Positions 28,491-39,535 are shown, numbered from the stretch's first letter. The stretch: 64,000 bases of DNA from Thermophagus xiamenensis (GCF_900112795.1 NZ_FONA01000010.1:62001-126000), one strand, 5' to 3'. Notes: generated by a model not told the origin, from the letters alone. Program-made: numbers and translations.

Positions 28491-29159
28491 ATGACCTTAC
28501 CTGCAATAGAAACAGAATCTTCTCTTCTTCAGCAATTACCGGAATTAAAGTTAGGAGTTCTCACTTCTGATGTGGAAGTTGCTGAAGCCGATGAAACCTT
28601 AAGGCAGGAGATGGATAAACTTTTGAATGAGTTGTCGCCTCGCCTCGACGCCGGGATTATCCGTAACATGCCGGCGGTGAAAGCCGCTAAAGATGCCTAC
28701 CGACGGTTAGGGAAAGACCCCAACCGGTACCGCCCTTCGGCCGAGGCTTTGTTACGCCGGGTTAGTAAAGGGAAGGGGTTGTATTATGTCAACAATGTGG
28801 TAGACTGCCTGAATATGGTCTCGGTCAAAACCGGTTATTCCATTTGCGGATACGATGTCGATAAAATTGTTGGCACCATAAAACTCGGAATTGGAAAACC
28901 CGGCGAACCCTATCAGGGAATTGGACGAGGAGAACTTAACATTGAAAATCTGCCCGTTTTTCGTGACGACACAGGTCCTTTTGGTACCCCCACCAGCGAT
29001 TCGGTGCGTACCTCGATAGATGAGAATACCTCTTCAGTACTAATGATTATACCGGCCTTCGACGGTAACCAAACGGAATTGAATAATGCCCTGGAGACGC
29101 TGGCTGAGCTGCTTAACAAATTTGTGAATAAATCTTCTTCTCAATTCAAGATATTATAA
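28491..29159 (+). CDS. B3/B4 tRNA-binding domain protein
   Basis: This 222-residue protein consists mainly of the B3/B4 domain found in the beta subunit of phenylalanyl-tRNA synthetase and in stand-alone editing-like proteins: AAKDAYRRLGKDPNRYRPSAEALLRR, KGKGLYYVNNVVDCLNMVSV, GYSICGYDVDKI. The conserved D-x-x-N-x-x-S segment is at DCLNMVS. The stand-alone form may hydrolyse mischarged tRNA or bind an amino acid; that is a family-level guess. The next gene follows after 6 bases on the same strand, so they probably form an operon. Confidence 0.85.
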   Translation: MTLPAIETESSLLQQLPELKLGVLTSDVEVAEADETLRQEMDKLLNELSPRLDAGIIRNMPAVKAAKDAYRRLGKDPNRYRPSAEALLRRVSKGKGLYYVNNVVDCLNMVSVKTGYSICGYDVDKIVGTIKLGIGKPGEPYQGIGRGELNIENLPVFRDDTGPFGTPTSDSVRTSIDENTSSVLMIIPAFDGNQTELNNALETLAELLNKFVNKSSSQFKIL

Positions 29160-29165
29160 ATAAAG

Positions 29166-29945
29166 ATGATAGAAATATGTGCCCTGGCATCAGGGAGTAA
29201 CGGAAATTGTTATTATGTTGGTAATCAAAATGACGCCATTCTGGTGGATGCAGGAATCAGCCGGCGTCAGATAATGAAAAGAATTAAAGAGCGGCAGTTG
29301 GATGCCTCAAAAATCAGGGCCGTTTTTATTTCTCATGAGCATGCCGACCATTTTCGCGGTGTTAGGGTTTTAAGCAAATGCCTCAATATTCCGGTATATA
29401 TCACCGAGTCTACATATAAAAAAAGTTGGCCGCAGCATCGACCCGAAAAAATCAGAAATTTTTCACCCGGCGATGTGGTACGGATAGGGGAGATGTGCGT
29501 TCATACCTTTCTTAAGAATCACGATGCAGCGCAACCCTGCAGTTTTCGTATCGAACATAACGGTATTAGCGTGGGGGTTATGACCGATATTGGTGAGCCT
29601 TGCCAAAATGTGATTCGTCATTTTTCGCTTTGCAATGCCGTATTCCTCGAATCCAATTACGATGAGGATATGCTCTGGAGTGGTCCTTATCCCTATTATT
29701 TGAAAAAAAGGGTGGCCTCGGCTTATGGCCATTTGTCCAATCGTCAGGCTTTTGAGTTGTTAAAGCAGTATGGTTCCGATGAACTGGAGGTTGTATTTCT
29801 TTCGCATTTGTCGGCCGAAAATAACCGCCCCGATATCGCCATGGAGGCTTTTAAAGAATTAGCGGATAAATATTCGGTGCGACTCACCAACCGTTATGCT
29901 CCGGCCGAAATTTACAGAATTAAGGAGAAAAAGCTTGTTTCCTGA
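29166..29945 (+). CDS. MBL-fold metallohydrolase, YycJ/WalJ-like
   Basis: This 259-residue protein is a metallo-beta-lactamase-fold hydrolase with ALASGSNGNCYYVG at the start, the metal motif SHEHADHFRG (HxHxDH form), further histidines in LKNHDAAQPC, and the HLSNRQAFELL motif. The pattern is that of YycJ/WalJ, implicated in cell-wall control or DNA repair in Firmicutes; its role in Bacteroidota is not established. It forms a two-gene unit with the B3/B4 gene. Confidence 0.88.
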   Translation: MIEICALASGSNGNCYYVGNQNDAILVDAGISRRQIMKRIKERQLDASKIRAVFISHEHADHFRGVRVLSKCLNIPVYITESTYKKSWPQHRPEKIRNFSPGDVVRIGEMCVHTFLKNHDAAQPCSFRIEHNGISVGVMTDIGEPCQNVIRHFSLCNAVFLESNYDEDMLWSGPYPYYLKKRVASAYGHLSNRQAFELLKQYGSDELEVVFLSHLSAENNRPDIAMEAFKELADKYSVRLTNRYAPAEIYRIKEKKLVS

Positions 29946-30070
29946 GGATTTTGCTACTGCAGCCTTTCATCGCCCGGAAATGTTTTCCAACCGGCAGCAT
30001 GGCATCTGCAGGCTTATTGGGATTTTTAAGCCATGCCTGAAATATTCTTATAAATGATGCAGAAAAAATA

Positions 30071-30173
30071 GTTGAGGATGCCTGATTTTAAACCACTTTA
30101 CCCTGTGCCTGCGAAATGTTGCAAGAGCGTTGGCACTTATTCAGGGTATCATAATTTGTCAGGCATCCTCAAC
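30071..30173. other. 103-base nested inverted repeat (structured element)
   Basis: GTTGAGGATGCCTGA at 30071-30085 pairs perfectly with TCAGGCATCCTCAAC at 30159-30173 (15 bp). Inside lie a second stem ACCCTG (30100-30105) with CAGGGT (30142-30147) and an inner GTGCC/GGCAC pair. It sits between two convergent genes and is followed by CTTTTTG on the plus strand. It could be a terminator-like RNA, a short mobile element with 15-bp ends (no target duplication seen), or a cruciform. No coding potential. Confidence 0.6.
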
Positions 30174-30236
30174 CTTTTTGCCGAACTGTTACCACCGCTT
30201 TAATTCACCTTATTGCTGACATCCTCTTTCCCAAGG

Positions 30237-30890
30237 TTATTCACTGCGCACCAGCAATCCTAATTTTTCGAGCAATTGGGGTTTATCCATTAAGGCCAGT
30301 TTGGCCACGTTCTTGTAAATGTTGACCCAGTCCTGCAACTCATCAATCTTTTTGTCTCGGTCAACCGTGGCCTGTTGCGCTTCGCCGGCTTCCCTCACCT
30401 GTTCACGCATCGCCTCTTCTATTGCATCCAATTCGGCCAGTCGCGAATCCAGATATTCGGTCGTAAAGCCCAATGGCGACATCCGGTTGAGCAATTCCTC
30501 ATGCTCTTTTATGTTGCTGTAAAAGTCGCGGGCTTTCCTCAACCATTCGCTTTTTCTGGTTTTACGACGGCCGGCCAAATGCAACATTTCCCAATAACCT
30601 GCTTCATCCTGAAACATGGCACGTGCCAAATCCCGGTGCAAGGCATAGGTCTCGTCAAAATTTTCTATCATTTCGTTAGCTTTCTGGGTGGCTTCATATT
30701 GTTCGGCATACTGTACGTTCTGGTCCTTATTCAAGGTTTCGGCTTCTTCCAATAACGTCAGGCCTTCATTAAGCTTTTCCGCATCATAACCATAAGCCGA
30801 AACCCGTCCCGAAATTTCCCCATCGCTGATGCTGTTGCGAATGAGGATATCGCTGTTATGCAAGAGGTCTGTTATTTGTTTGTTGTTCAT
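30237..30890 (-). CDS. Uncharacterised helical protein
   Basis: I do not recognise a family with certainty. The 217 residues are almost all alpha-helical by composition, rich in Glu, Ala and Leu, with no signal peptide, membrane segment or cysteine. Features are LAGRRKTRKSEWLRKARDFY, a region around residues 135-170 likely to form a coiled coil, and a helical end (LALMDKPQLLEKLGLLV). It looks cytoplasmic and structural. The gene is alone, and the plus-strand neighbour converges on it across the nested hairpin. Confidence 0.65.
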   Translation of the reverse strand: MNNKQITDLLHNSDILIRNSISDGEISGRVSAYGYDAEKLNEGLTLLEEAETLNKDQNVQYAEQYEATQKANEMIENFDETYALHRDLARAMFQDEAGYWEMLHLAGRRKTRKSEWLRKARDFYSNIKEHEELLNRMSPLGFTTEYLDSRLAELDAIEEAMREQVREAGEAQQATVDRDKKIDELQDWVNIYKNVAKLALMDKPQLLEKLGLLVRSE

Positions 30891-31063
30891 AGTTATTCGG
30901 GTTTACGGTTTCAGCATTTGTTTTATTTAGCAACATCAAGTATCATTTTTTCAGCCTACAGTTCTTTGCGGATAACCTTCATGGCGAATAAACAATTCGT
31001 TTGCCGTTTAATGGGCTCATTATCAATGCTGATAATCGCCCCCCGGAGCATCACCTACGGAAA

Positions 31064-31121
31064 CGGGCCGGAAAGTAATGGGTACGGGAAATTGCAGCCA
31101 CTTATTGACCTTTCCGGCCCG
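31064..31121. other. 12-bp perfect hairpin flanking the 20-bp repeat array
   Basis: CGGGCCGGAAAG (31064-31075) and CTTTCCGGCCCG (31110-31121) are perfect complements around a 34-base loop. A T-rich tail (ATTGTTTTTTT) follows on the plus strand, so it may stop plus-strand transcription or mark the edge of the repeat array that starts 40 bases later. Confidence 0.55.
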
Positions 31122-31160
31122 TAACTATTGTTTTTTTGCGAATAACATCTTGATATTTCC

Positions 31161-31580
31161 GGTGAAAACGAAAATTTTCCGGTGAAAGTCAAAATTTGCC
31201 GGTGAAAATGAAAATTTCGCGGTGAACATGAAAATTTGAAGGGGAATGTCAAAAATTCGTGGTGAAAATGAAAATTTTGCGGTGAAAACGAAAATTTTCC
31301 GGTGAAAGTCAAAATTTGCCGGTGAAAATGAAAATTTCGCGGTGAACATGAAAATTTGAAGGGGAATGTCAAAAATTCGTGGTGAAATTGAAAATTTTCC
31401 GGTGAAAACGAAAATTTCTCGGTGAAAGTCAAAATTTGACGGTGAAAATGAAAATTTCGTGGTGAATATGAAAATTTGAAGGGGAATGTCAAAAATTCAC
31501 GGTGAAAATGAAAATTCTTAGGTGAATTCAATATATTAAAGAGAAATTCAAATTTTTTCCGGTAATCGCGAAAATATTGC
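31161..31580. repeat. 20-bp tandem array with phased A-tracts
   Basis: Twenty-one units of exactly 20 bp, each built as GGTG-AAAA-tg-AAAATTT plus three variable bases, run without a single insertion or deletion; the last three are degenerate. There is higher-order order: 31161-31260 and 31281-31380 are identical, a 120-bp period of six units. A-tracts recur every 10 bases, one helical turn. The array is stop-free in several frames only because the unit lacks stop triplets in any phase. Confidence 0.9.
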
Positions 31581-31669
31581 GGTAATGACAATAAAAACCT
31601 CACCGCCCGTTTGAGGGCCTGCTTTATTCGTCGTTTCACCTGATTATGGATAAGATAGCTCTTCATGGT

Positions 31670-33400
31670 TTGGTTTATAACTATGATTCAGTTTTACATT
31701 GTTTATAAACCACAGAACATTCGCAACTCATCCAACCGGTTATCTAATCTGATTTTTCCCGGATGAAACGAGCATGACAATGAGAGATTTTCACAAAAGA
31801 GAATGTATAAAACTCTTTGTCATGCGAGTTCCATCAGGCCAATGAATTAGATAAATTTTATACTGATGAACATACCCTTCTTCTCACACATAAACAGATG
31901 AACGTTTTCGGGACTTGCTTTAATCAAATAATGGATGTGCTCTTTGGCTCATCCCCTTCGGCGCCCCTGACCGTAAGAAAATGTTATTGGTGTTTTATTA
32001 TGAAAAGTTTAATATGACCTTAATCTTTATCAACCATTCGATAGAATGTATAATCCAAATAATTTTTTTTAAACCTCATTTATTTGAATATCAGCATTTG
32101 CAGTCGTGAAATTAATAATGATTTTAAAATTTGTCAAGAGTCAATATTATATTTTTTTTGGCCTTATTTCAACTTTTGGGTTTGGTTGCATTATTTGATG
32201 ATATTTTTGGCCGGAAGTCAGAAGCCAGAGGTCAGAAGCCAGAAGCCAGAGGCCAGAAGCCAGAAATATAAAAAGGATATAATTTGAAATAAATAGAAAT
32301 AAAGTAGATATAAATAGATTGGTTTTTAATTAGTTAGAGATGTGTTAATTCTAGCAACCTATTGGCCTATCGGCCTAATGACCTAGTGGCCTAAAAGTGT
32401 TAGCCGCGGAGCGGCGACAGACCGGTAACAAGGATGTAACTACTATCCATCAGAGCCCCGGAGGGGCGGCAGAATGCTCACCGGAGTTAATTACCACGAA
32501 CAACTCTAGTCTTATATCTAATAATCTTACATCTAACAATCTAACATATTACACTGTGAAACTCTGTGTATCCACTGTGTAACACTGTGAAAAAAAGAAC
32601 ACAGAGAGCCACAGAGGCCGGAAGCCGGAAATCAGAAGCCAGAGGCCAGAAGCCAGACGCTAGAAGCTAGAAATGATTAAAGGATATAATTTGAAATAAA
32701 TAGAAATAAAGTAGATATAAATAGTCACGCCTCTAATTGTTAAATGCTTTAAAATTGTGGTCGCCGGAGCGTTAGGCATTGATACTCTGTGATACACTGT
32801 GCATCCACTGTGAAACACTGTGTAAAAAATGAACACAGAGGCCGGATGTCAGAAGCTAGAAGCTGGAAGCTAGAAGCCGGAAGCCAGAAGCCAGAGGTCA
32901 GAAGCTTGAAATATAAAAAGATATAATTTGAAATAAATAGAAATAAAGTAGATATAAATAGATACCGGTAGCCATAAGATGGATATAAATTGCGTGCAAA
33001 AAAATTAGCCTAACATTCTATTGCCTAATAGCCTAACAGCCTAACCCCCTATTGGCCTAATGGCCCAATGACCTAATAGCCTAACCGCCTAATAGCCTAA
33101 TAACCTAACCGCCTAGCGGCCTATTGGCCTATCCGCCTAATAGCCTATTAGCCTGACAACCACCAACAACTTTTGACTTATATCTAATAATCTTATATCT
33201 AACCATCCTACATCTTCACATTTATCTTGCTCTGTGCCTAAAATGGGAATAAGGAAACCCACAACGACGGGGTTACTGAGAACTAAGCAGAAAATCTATT
33301 GAGGATGCTAGTGGGGTAACCCTTTTATTTACATTGCATTAGGATGTTTTGTCTTTTTTTGTAAATTTATGTGTCTTTTTGGTCTGTTTTTGAACAAACA
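31670..33400. repeat. Repeat-rich non-coding island upstream of the CRISPR locus
   Basis: No convincing gene. Contents in order: a partial dispersed element (31762-31868, GATGAAACGAGCATG to TTTTATACTGATGAA), 7-bp AGAAGCC-type array (about 32212-32265), 8-bp array (about 32352-32395), REP-like hairpins GCCGC/GCGGC (32403-32415) and GCCCC/GGGGC (32455-32467), ATCTAATA-type repeats, two blocks of AGAAGCC units (about 32615-32675 and 32840-32905), repeated CACTGTGAAACTCTGTG phrases, and a long 8-bp CCTAATRG array (about 33005-33165). Near 33270-33322 GGGTTAC and GTAACCC pair, followed by TTTTATTT, a possible plus-strand terminator. Confidence 0.8.
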
Positions 33401-33412
33401 AGGCTTGTATTA

Positions 33413-33497
33413 GTAAAAAAAAGCGAGGCCATGTAGACCCCGCTTTAAATGTTTTCACAACGGAATAATCCTTATTGTGAATTGCTTCAAAATGTAA
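33413..33497 (-). ncRNA. tracrRNA of the type II-C CRISPR-Cas system
   Basis: On the minus strand, 33496-33475 reads TACATTTTGAAGCAATTCA and on to CAA, complementary to the first 24 bases of the crRNA-sense CRISPR repeat with one bulged base. It is followed by a second segment around GGATTATTCCGTTGTGAAAA and an intrinsic terminator: stem 33438-33446 with 33420-33428 (one G-U pair) and eight U (33415-33422). A TATAATTG box with TTTG about 20 bases upstream on the minus strand fits a promoter. Length would be about 85 bases. It is divergent from cas9. Confidence 0.88.
33420..33446 (-). terminator. Intrinsic terminator of the tracrRNA
   Basis: AAAGCGGGG and CCTCGCTTT (minus-strand reading) form a 9-bp stem with a 9-base loop, directly followed by a run of eight T on the minus strand. 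Confidence 0.85.
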
Positions 33498-33562
33498 AGC
33501 AATTATATAAAGAAAAATTCGGAAAAACAAATCAAGTTGATAACTCTATAATATATGGATTT

Positions 33563-36500
33563 ATGAAACGAATTTTAGGACTTGACCTGGGAACTAACTC
33601 AATTGGGTGGGCTCTGGTTGAAAACGATGAAAATGATAGAAAAGGAAAGATAATAGGAATGGGGAGTAGAATAATTCCCATGGATATGAGTGAATTAGAT
33701 AACTTTAATAAGGGAGCCAGCATTTCCAAAACAGCAGAGCGAACACGATTACGGATGACACGCAGACTAAGGGAGCGGCATCTTTTAAGGCGTGCCCGAT
33801 TGCATCGAATACTAAACATTATGGGTTTTCTGCCCGAGCATTATAGAAATTCGATTGATTTTATTGATAAAAAAGGTTGCTTTTTTGAGGGACAAGAACC
33901 CAAGATTGCCTATAAACCGGATAAAAATAGTGAGCAATTTTGCTTTTTATTTACTAGTTCCTTTCATGAAATGCTAGAAGATTTTCGGAAGTTTCAACCT
34001 GAATTGATACAAAACCGAAAAAAAGTTCCCTATGACTGGACTATTTACTATTTGCGGAAAAAAGCTCTTACTCAAAAGATATCTAAAGAAGAACTGGCTT
34101 GGATAATTTTAAACTTTAATACCAAAAGAGGTTATTATCACCTGAGGGGAGAGGATGAGGACAATCAAGACAATAAGAAGATTAAGGAATTCCGAGCTTT
34201 GAAGGTTGTTAATGTTACAGAGCGTGAAGGTGCCAATTCTTCAGGGAAAAAATGGTATGATATGGAGTTGGAAAATGGATGGGTGTATTCCAGACAAAGC
34301 AATTTACCGCCTAACCTTGAAGGAAAGACCATTGAGTTAATTGTTTCTTATACTCTGGACAATAATGGGAATATTAAAAAAGACAAGAATGGTAAAGAAA
34401 AGTATTCTTTAAGTATGCCGGGGGAAGAGGACTGGAATCTTGTGAAAATAAAAACTGAAAATGATTTAAAAACTAGCAAAAAGAGCGTGGGAGAATATAT
34501 TTATGACCATTTATTAAAGAATCCCGATCAGAAGATTCGTGGAAAACTTATTAGTACCATCGAGCGTAAATTTTACAAAGAGGAGCTTAGCCGGATTTTA
34601 AAAACACAAATGAATTTTTATGAAGAATTGAAAAACAGGGAGCTTTACCAAAAATGTGTGGAGGAACTCTATCCTAATAATAAATCTCATCAACAAACCC
34701 TTTTACAAAAAGATTTTATCCATCTCATTGTTGAGGATATCATTTTTTATCAGCGGCCATTGAAAAGTAAACGTGCTTTTGTTAACAATTGTCCTCTGGA
34801 ATATAGGGTATATGTGGATAAAAAAAGTGGTGAGCTGATAAAATCGGGTGTAAAATGTATTCCTAAATCGCATCCTCTTTTTCAGGAATTTCGTTTGTGG
34901 CAATATGTCCGGAATTTAAGAATATACGAGAGAGAGCGGATGGTTAATGGACGATTAATGGTGAATGTTGATGTCACCAATGAGTTACTCCCTGATGAAG
35001 AGCATATTGTTAGATTGTTTGATTTATTAAATGATCGCAAGAGCTTTAAACAAGATGATGTTTTAAGATTTGTTGGAATTAAGTCACCTAAGGACCGAAA
35101 AAGATATAGCTGGAATTATCCTGAAGATAAAGAACTTCCTGGCAATGAGACTCGTCACTTGATTCTTGCTTGGTTGAAAAAAGTGGATGGAGTCCCTGAA
35201 GACTGGTTAGACCCCGAAAAATTGAAAGCATTGTGGCATTTGCTATATTCGGTTACTGACAGGGAAGAGATAATAAAAGGACTTCATTCTTTTGCAAAAA
35301 AATATGAACTTCCGGACACCTTTGTCGAGCATTTTAAAAAAATTCCCCGACTGGAACGCGAATATGGTTCCTTTTCGGAGAAAGCCATAAAAAAATTATT
35401 ACCCTTGATGAGAATGGGTAAGTATTGGAAAGCTGAAGAAATTCCGGCCGACCTGTTGGAAAAAGCTCAAAAAATTATAGATGCAGAAGCTGATGATCGG
35501 ATTAGTGACGAGGTTAGAGAAAAACTACTGCATTTAAAGGATATTTCTCAGCTGAAAGGACTTCCCTTGTGGCAAGCATCCTATTTGGTTTATGGACGAC
35601 ATTCTGAGACAGGAGAAGTGGTGAAATGGAGAACTTCTGAAGACCTTGAAAAATATATTTTACAATTTAAGCAACACTCTTTGCGAAACCCCGTTGTTGA
35701 ACAGGTCATTTTAGAGGCCTTACGGGTTGTTAAGGATATTTGGGAGCATTACGGGGAAGGAAAGGAAGGATTCTTTAATGAAATTCATGTGGAAATAGGC
35801 CGGGAATTAAAAAATCCGGCTGATAAGAGAAAGAAAATAACCAGTCAAATTCAGGAGAATGAAAATACCAATTTAAGAATAAAGGCTCTGTTGGAGGAAT
35901 TGTTTAATGATCCTTCCGTTAAAAATGTCAGGCCATATTCTCCTGCCCAACAAGAAATTTTAAGAATATACGAAGATGGAGTCCTTAATGGGCAAAAGGA
36001 GATCCCAGATGATATTCTTAAAATTTCAAAAATGGCCAGGCCAAGTAAAAGTCAGCTGGTTAAATATAAGTTATGGCTTGAACAAAAATACCGTTCGCCA
36101 TATACCGGCGAAATAATTCCTCTAAGCCAATTATTTACTTCTGCATATGAAATTGAGCATATTATTCCACAGGCTAGATATTTTGATGATTCTTTTAGTA
36201 ATAAAGTGATTTGTGAGGCTGAGGTTAATCGTGAAAAAGGACATCAGCTCGCTTTTGAATTTATCACTAAAAGGGGAGGTGATGAAATAGAACTTAATTT
36301 CGGGAAAAAGGTCACAATACTCAATGTTGAAGAGTATCAGAAATTCGTGAAAGATCATTATGGACGTAGTCTTCGATCTCTTTCAAAAATGAGAAAATTG
36401 TTGATGGAGGATATTCCCGATGATTTTATTGACCGACAGCTAAATGATAGCCGGTATATTAGCAAGGTGGTACGTAATCTTCTTTCAAATATAGTAAGAG

Positions 36501-38107
36501 CGGAAGATGAAAATAGTCTTGTTTCTAAACATTTAATTACCTGTACGGGGGGAGTAACAACCAGACTTAAGCATGAATGGGGCCTAAATGATGTGTGGAA
36601 TGAGTTAATTACACCTCGTTTTGTAAGATTAAATAAGATGGGCAAGGAAAAATTTGGAGAGTGGATTAATAAAAAGGGTAAGCAGGTCTTTCAAATTCAA
36701 ATGCCGCTTGAGCTTCAGAAAGGTTTTAACAAAAAGCGAATTGACCATCGACATCATGCCCTGGATGCTTTAGTGGTTGCTTGTGCTTCCCGAAGCCATG
36801 TTAATTATTTGAATAATGATTCGGCCAGGGCAAATGCTTCAGAAACACGCTATGATTTGAGGAATAAATTGTGCTATAAAGACAAAACAGATTCGAACGG
36901 AAATTATAGGTGGAAGTTTTATAAACCCTGGGAATCTTTTACTGAAGAGGCTAAAAATAGGCTGGCCGGTACAGTGGTTAGCTTTAAATCCAATCGCCGA
37001 ATAATGACCAGGTCATCAAACAGATATTTTAAATGGGTAGATACCTCTGAAGGTAAGAAAAAGAAATTGGTTCGCCAGATTAAAGGAGACAATCAGGCTA
37101 TAAGGAAACCTTTGCATAAGGATACGGTGCTTGGAAAAGTTTCTTTGAGAAAAGAAAAAAAAGTATCGCTTTCCAAGGCCATTGATTTATGGGAAAGCAT
37201 CGTTGACAAACCTTTAAAGAAACGGATTCAATCGTTAAGAGAGCAGGGCTATGATAAAAAGCTATTGTTAAAGTATTTCAAAGACCGTAATAATCAATTT
37301 AACGGTCAGGATATTTCCAGGGTTAATATCTATTTTTTTGATAATAATCTGGCTGCGCGCCGCGTCACCCTGGATGCTTCTTTTAATAGCGAAAAACGAA
37401 TTGATGGAATTACTGATTCGGGTATCAAAAAAATTCTTTATGCTCATCTTCAAAATGAAAAGTATCACGGCAAAAAGGATGAAAAGGGGAATGAAATATC
37501 CCCCTATGAGTTGGCTTTTTCGCCCGAGGGACTGGAAGAGATGAATGCAAATATTAAGAAACTAAATGGAGGTAAACCGCATTGTCCGATTTATAAAGTA
37601 AGGTTGGCGGAGACAATTGGCGAAAAATTTAAGTTGGGTGAAAAAGGTAATAAGAATAAAAAATATGTGGAAGCGGCCAAAGGAACTAATTTATTTTTTG
37701 CCGTTTACGTCGATGAAAAGGGAGTAAGGAGCTTTGAAACCATTCCTTTTTCAGTGGCATTGGAACGCAGGAAACAAAAATTGGCAGTAGTCCCTGAAGA
37801 AAATGAAAATAAGGAAAAATTGTTGTTTTATCTTTCGCCCAATGATTTGGTTTATGTCCCCGACGAAGATGAAAAACTGATAGATTATCGTCAATTATCG
37901 ATTAATCCGACTAGAATTTATAAAATGGTATCTTCTTCTGGAACACAATGCTTTTTTATTCCTCATTTTGTGGCAAGTCCCATTGTTCAAACTATGGAGC
38001 TTGGGCCCAACAACAAGTCCGAACGTGCCTGGGATGGGCAAATGATAAAAAATGTTTGTTATAAACTCTCTGTGGATCGATTAGGTAATGTCAAAATAGA
38101 AAAGTAA
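33563..38107 (+). CDS. cas9: CRISPR-associated endonuclease Cas9, type II-C
   Basis: This 1514-residue nuclease has RuvC-I with Asp8 (GLDLGTNSIGWA), an Arg-rich bridge helix (TRRLRERHLLRRARLHRIL), RuvC-II with Glu744 (IHVEIGREL), the HNH domain with His866 (EIEHIIPQ) and Asn889, and RuvC-III with His1065 and Asp1068 (HHALDAL). All catalytic residues are present, so both strands of target DNA should be cut. The first ATG after the tracrRNA gene (33563) gives the RuvC start; an in-frame extension to 33449 is only antisense tracrRNA. Size is at the large end for II-C but usual in Bacteroidota. cas1 and cas2 follow; csn2 and cas4 are missing, which defines II-C. Confidence 0.97.
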   Translation: MKRILGLDLGTNSIGWALVENDENDRKGKIIGMGSRIIPMDMSELDNFNKGASISKTAERTRLRMTRRLRERHLLRRARLHRILNIMGFLPEHYRNSIDFIDKKGCFFEGQEPKIAYKPDKNSEQFCFLFTSSFHEMLEDFRKFQPELIQNRKKVPYDWTIYYLRKKALTQKISKEELAWIILNFNTKRGYYHLRGEDEDNQDNKKIKEFRALKVVNVTEREGANSSGKKWYDMELENGWVYSRQSNLPPNLEGKTIELIVSYTLDNNGNIKKDKNGKEKYSLSMPGEEDWNLVKIKTENDLKTSKKSVGEYIYDHLLKNPDQKIRGKLISTIERKFYKEELSRILKTQMNFYEELKNRELYQKCVEELYPNNKSHQQTLLQKDFIHLIVEDIIFYQRPLKSKRAFVNNCPLEYRVYVDKKSGELIKSGVKCIPKSHPLFQEFRLWQYVRNLRIYERERMVNGRLMVNVDVTNELLPDEEHIVRLFDLLNDRKSFKQDDVLRFVGIKSPKDRKRYSWNYPEDKELPGNETRHLILAWLKKVDGVPEDWLDPEKLKALWHLLYSVTDREEIIKGLHSFAKKYELPDTFVEHFKKIPRLEREYGSFSEKAIKKLLPLMRMGKYWKAEEIPADLLEKAQKIIDAEADDRISDEVREKLLHLKDISQLKGLPLWQASYLVYGRHSETGEVVKWRTSEDLEKYILQFKQHSLRNPVVEQVILEALRVVKDIWEHYGEGKEGFFNEIHVEIGRELKNPADKRKKITSQIQENENTNLRIKALLEELFNDPSVKNVRPYSPAQQEILRIYEDGVLNGQKEIPDDILKISKMARPSKSQLVKYKLWLEQKYRSPYTGEIIPLSQLFTSAYEIEHIIPQARYFDDSFSNKVICEAEVNREKGHQLAFEFITKRGGDEIELNFGKKVTILNVEEYQKFVKDHYGRSLRSLSKMRKLLMEDIPDDFIDRQLNDSRYISKVVRNLLSNIVRAEDENSLVSKHLITCTGGVTTRLKHEWGLNDVWNELITPRFVRLNKMGKEKFGEWINKKGKQVFQIQMPLELQKGFNKKRIDHRHHALDALVVACASRSHVNYLNNDSARANASETRYDLRNKLCYKDKTDSNGNYRWKFYKPWESFTEEAKNRLAGTVVSFKSNRRIMTRSSNRYFKWVDTSEGKKKKLVRQIKGDNQAIRKPLHKDTVLGKVSLRKEKKVSLSKAIDLWESIVDKPLKKRIQSLREQGYDKKLLLKYFKDRNNQFNGQDISRVNIYFFDNNLAARRVTLDASFNSEKRIDGITDSGIKKILYAHLQNEKYHGKKDEKGNEISPYELAFSPEGLEEMNANIKKLNGGKPHCPIYKVRLAETIGEKFKLGEKGNKNKKYVEAAKGTNLFFAVYVDEKGVRSFETIPFSVALERRKQKLAVVPEENENKEKLLFYLSPNDLVYVPDEDEKLIDYRQLSINPTRIYKMVSSSGTQCFFIPHFVASPIVQTMELGPNNKSERAWDGQMIKNVCYKLSVDRLGNVKIEK

Positions 38108-38176
38108 TAATTATAAAAAGAGTGGGTTTAAAGTGAAAAGGCTTGGATGGGTCTGGGGTTTTAATTCAGAATCATT

Positions 38177-39431
<1,255 letters not shown>

Positions 39432-39435
39432 AAAA

Positions 39436-39457
39436 AAAGCCCGGGAAACCGGGCTTT
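39436..39457 (+). terminator. Intrinsic terminator of the cas operon
   Basis: AAAGCCCGG (39436-39444) pairs with CCGGGCTTT (39449-39457) around a GAAA tetraloop and is followed by further T. It starts 5 bases after the cas2 stop and precedes the CRISPR array, separating operon and array transcription. Confidence 0.9.
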
Positions 39458-39535
39458 TTAATGTTTTTAATAGCCATTTTTTAATTCTAAATTTCAAGAT
39501 AAATAATTGAAATTCAAGTTTTAATGGCGTGGTAT

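Noticed and set aside
31055-31666. 203-residue minus-strand frame across the 20-bp array (FHFHR/FSFSP repeats)
   Set aside because: The unit has no stop triplet in any phase and its length is not a multiple of 3, so openness follows from the repeat itself; other frames are open too. Composition is not protein-like.
31817-32017. 66-codon plus-strand frame right of the 20-bp array
   Set aside because: It begins inside a dispersed-element copy and shows no protein-like pattern.
33449-33562. 38-codon N-terminal extension of Cas9
   Set aside because: It is antisense to the tracrRNA gene and lacks conservation; the RuvC motif starts right at the ATG at 33563.
38108-38176. Searched for csn2 or cas4 around cas9-cas1-cas2
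   Set aside because: The gaps are 69 bases or overlapping; no other cas gene exists, so II-A and II-B are excluded.
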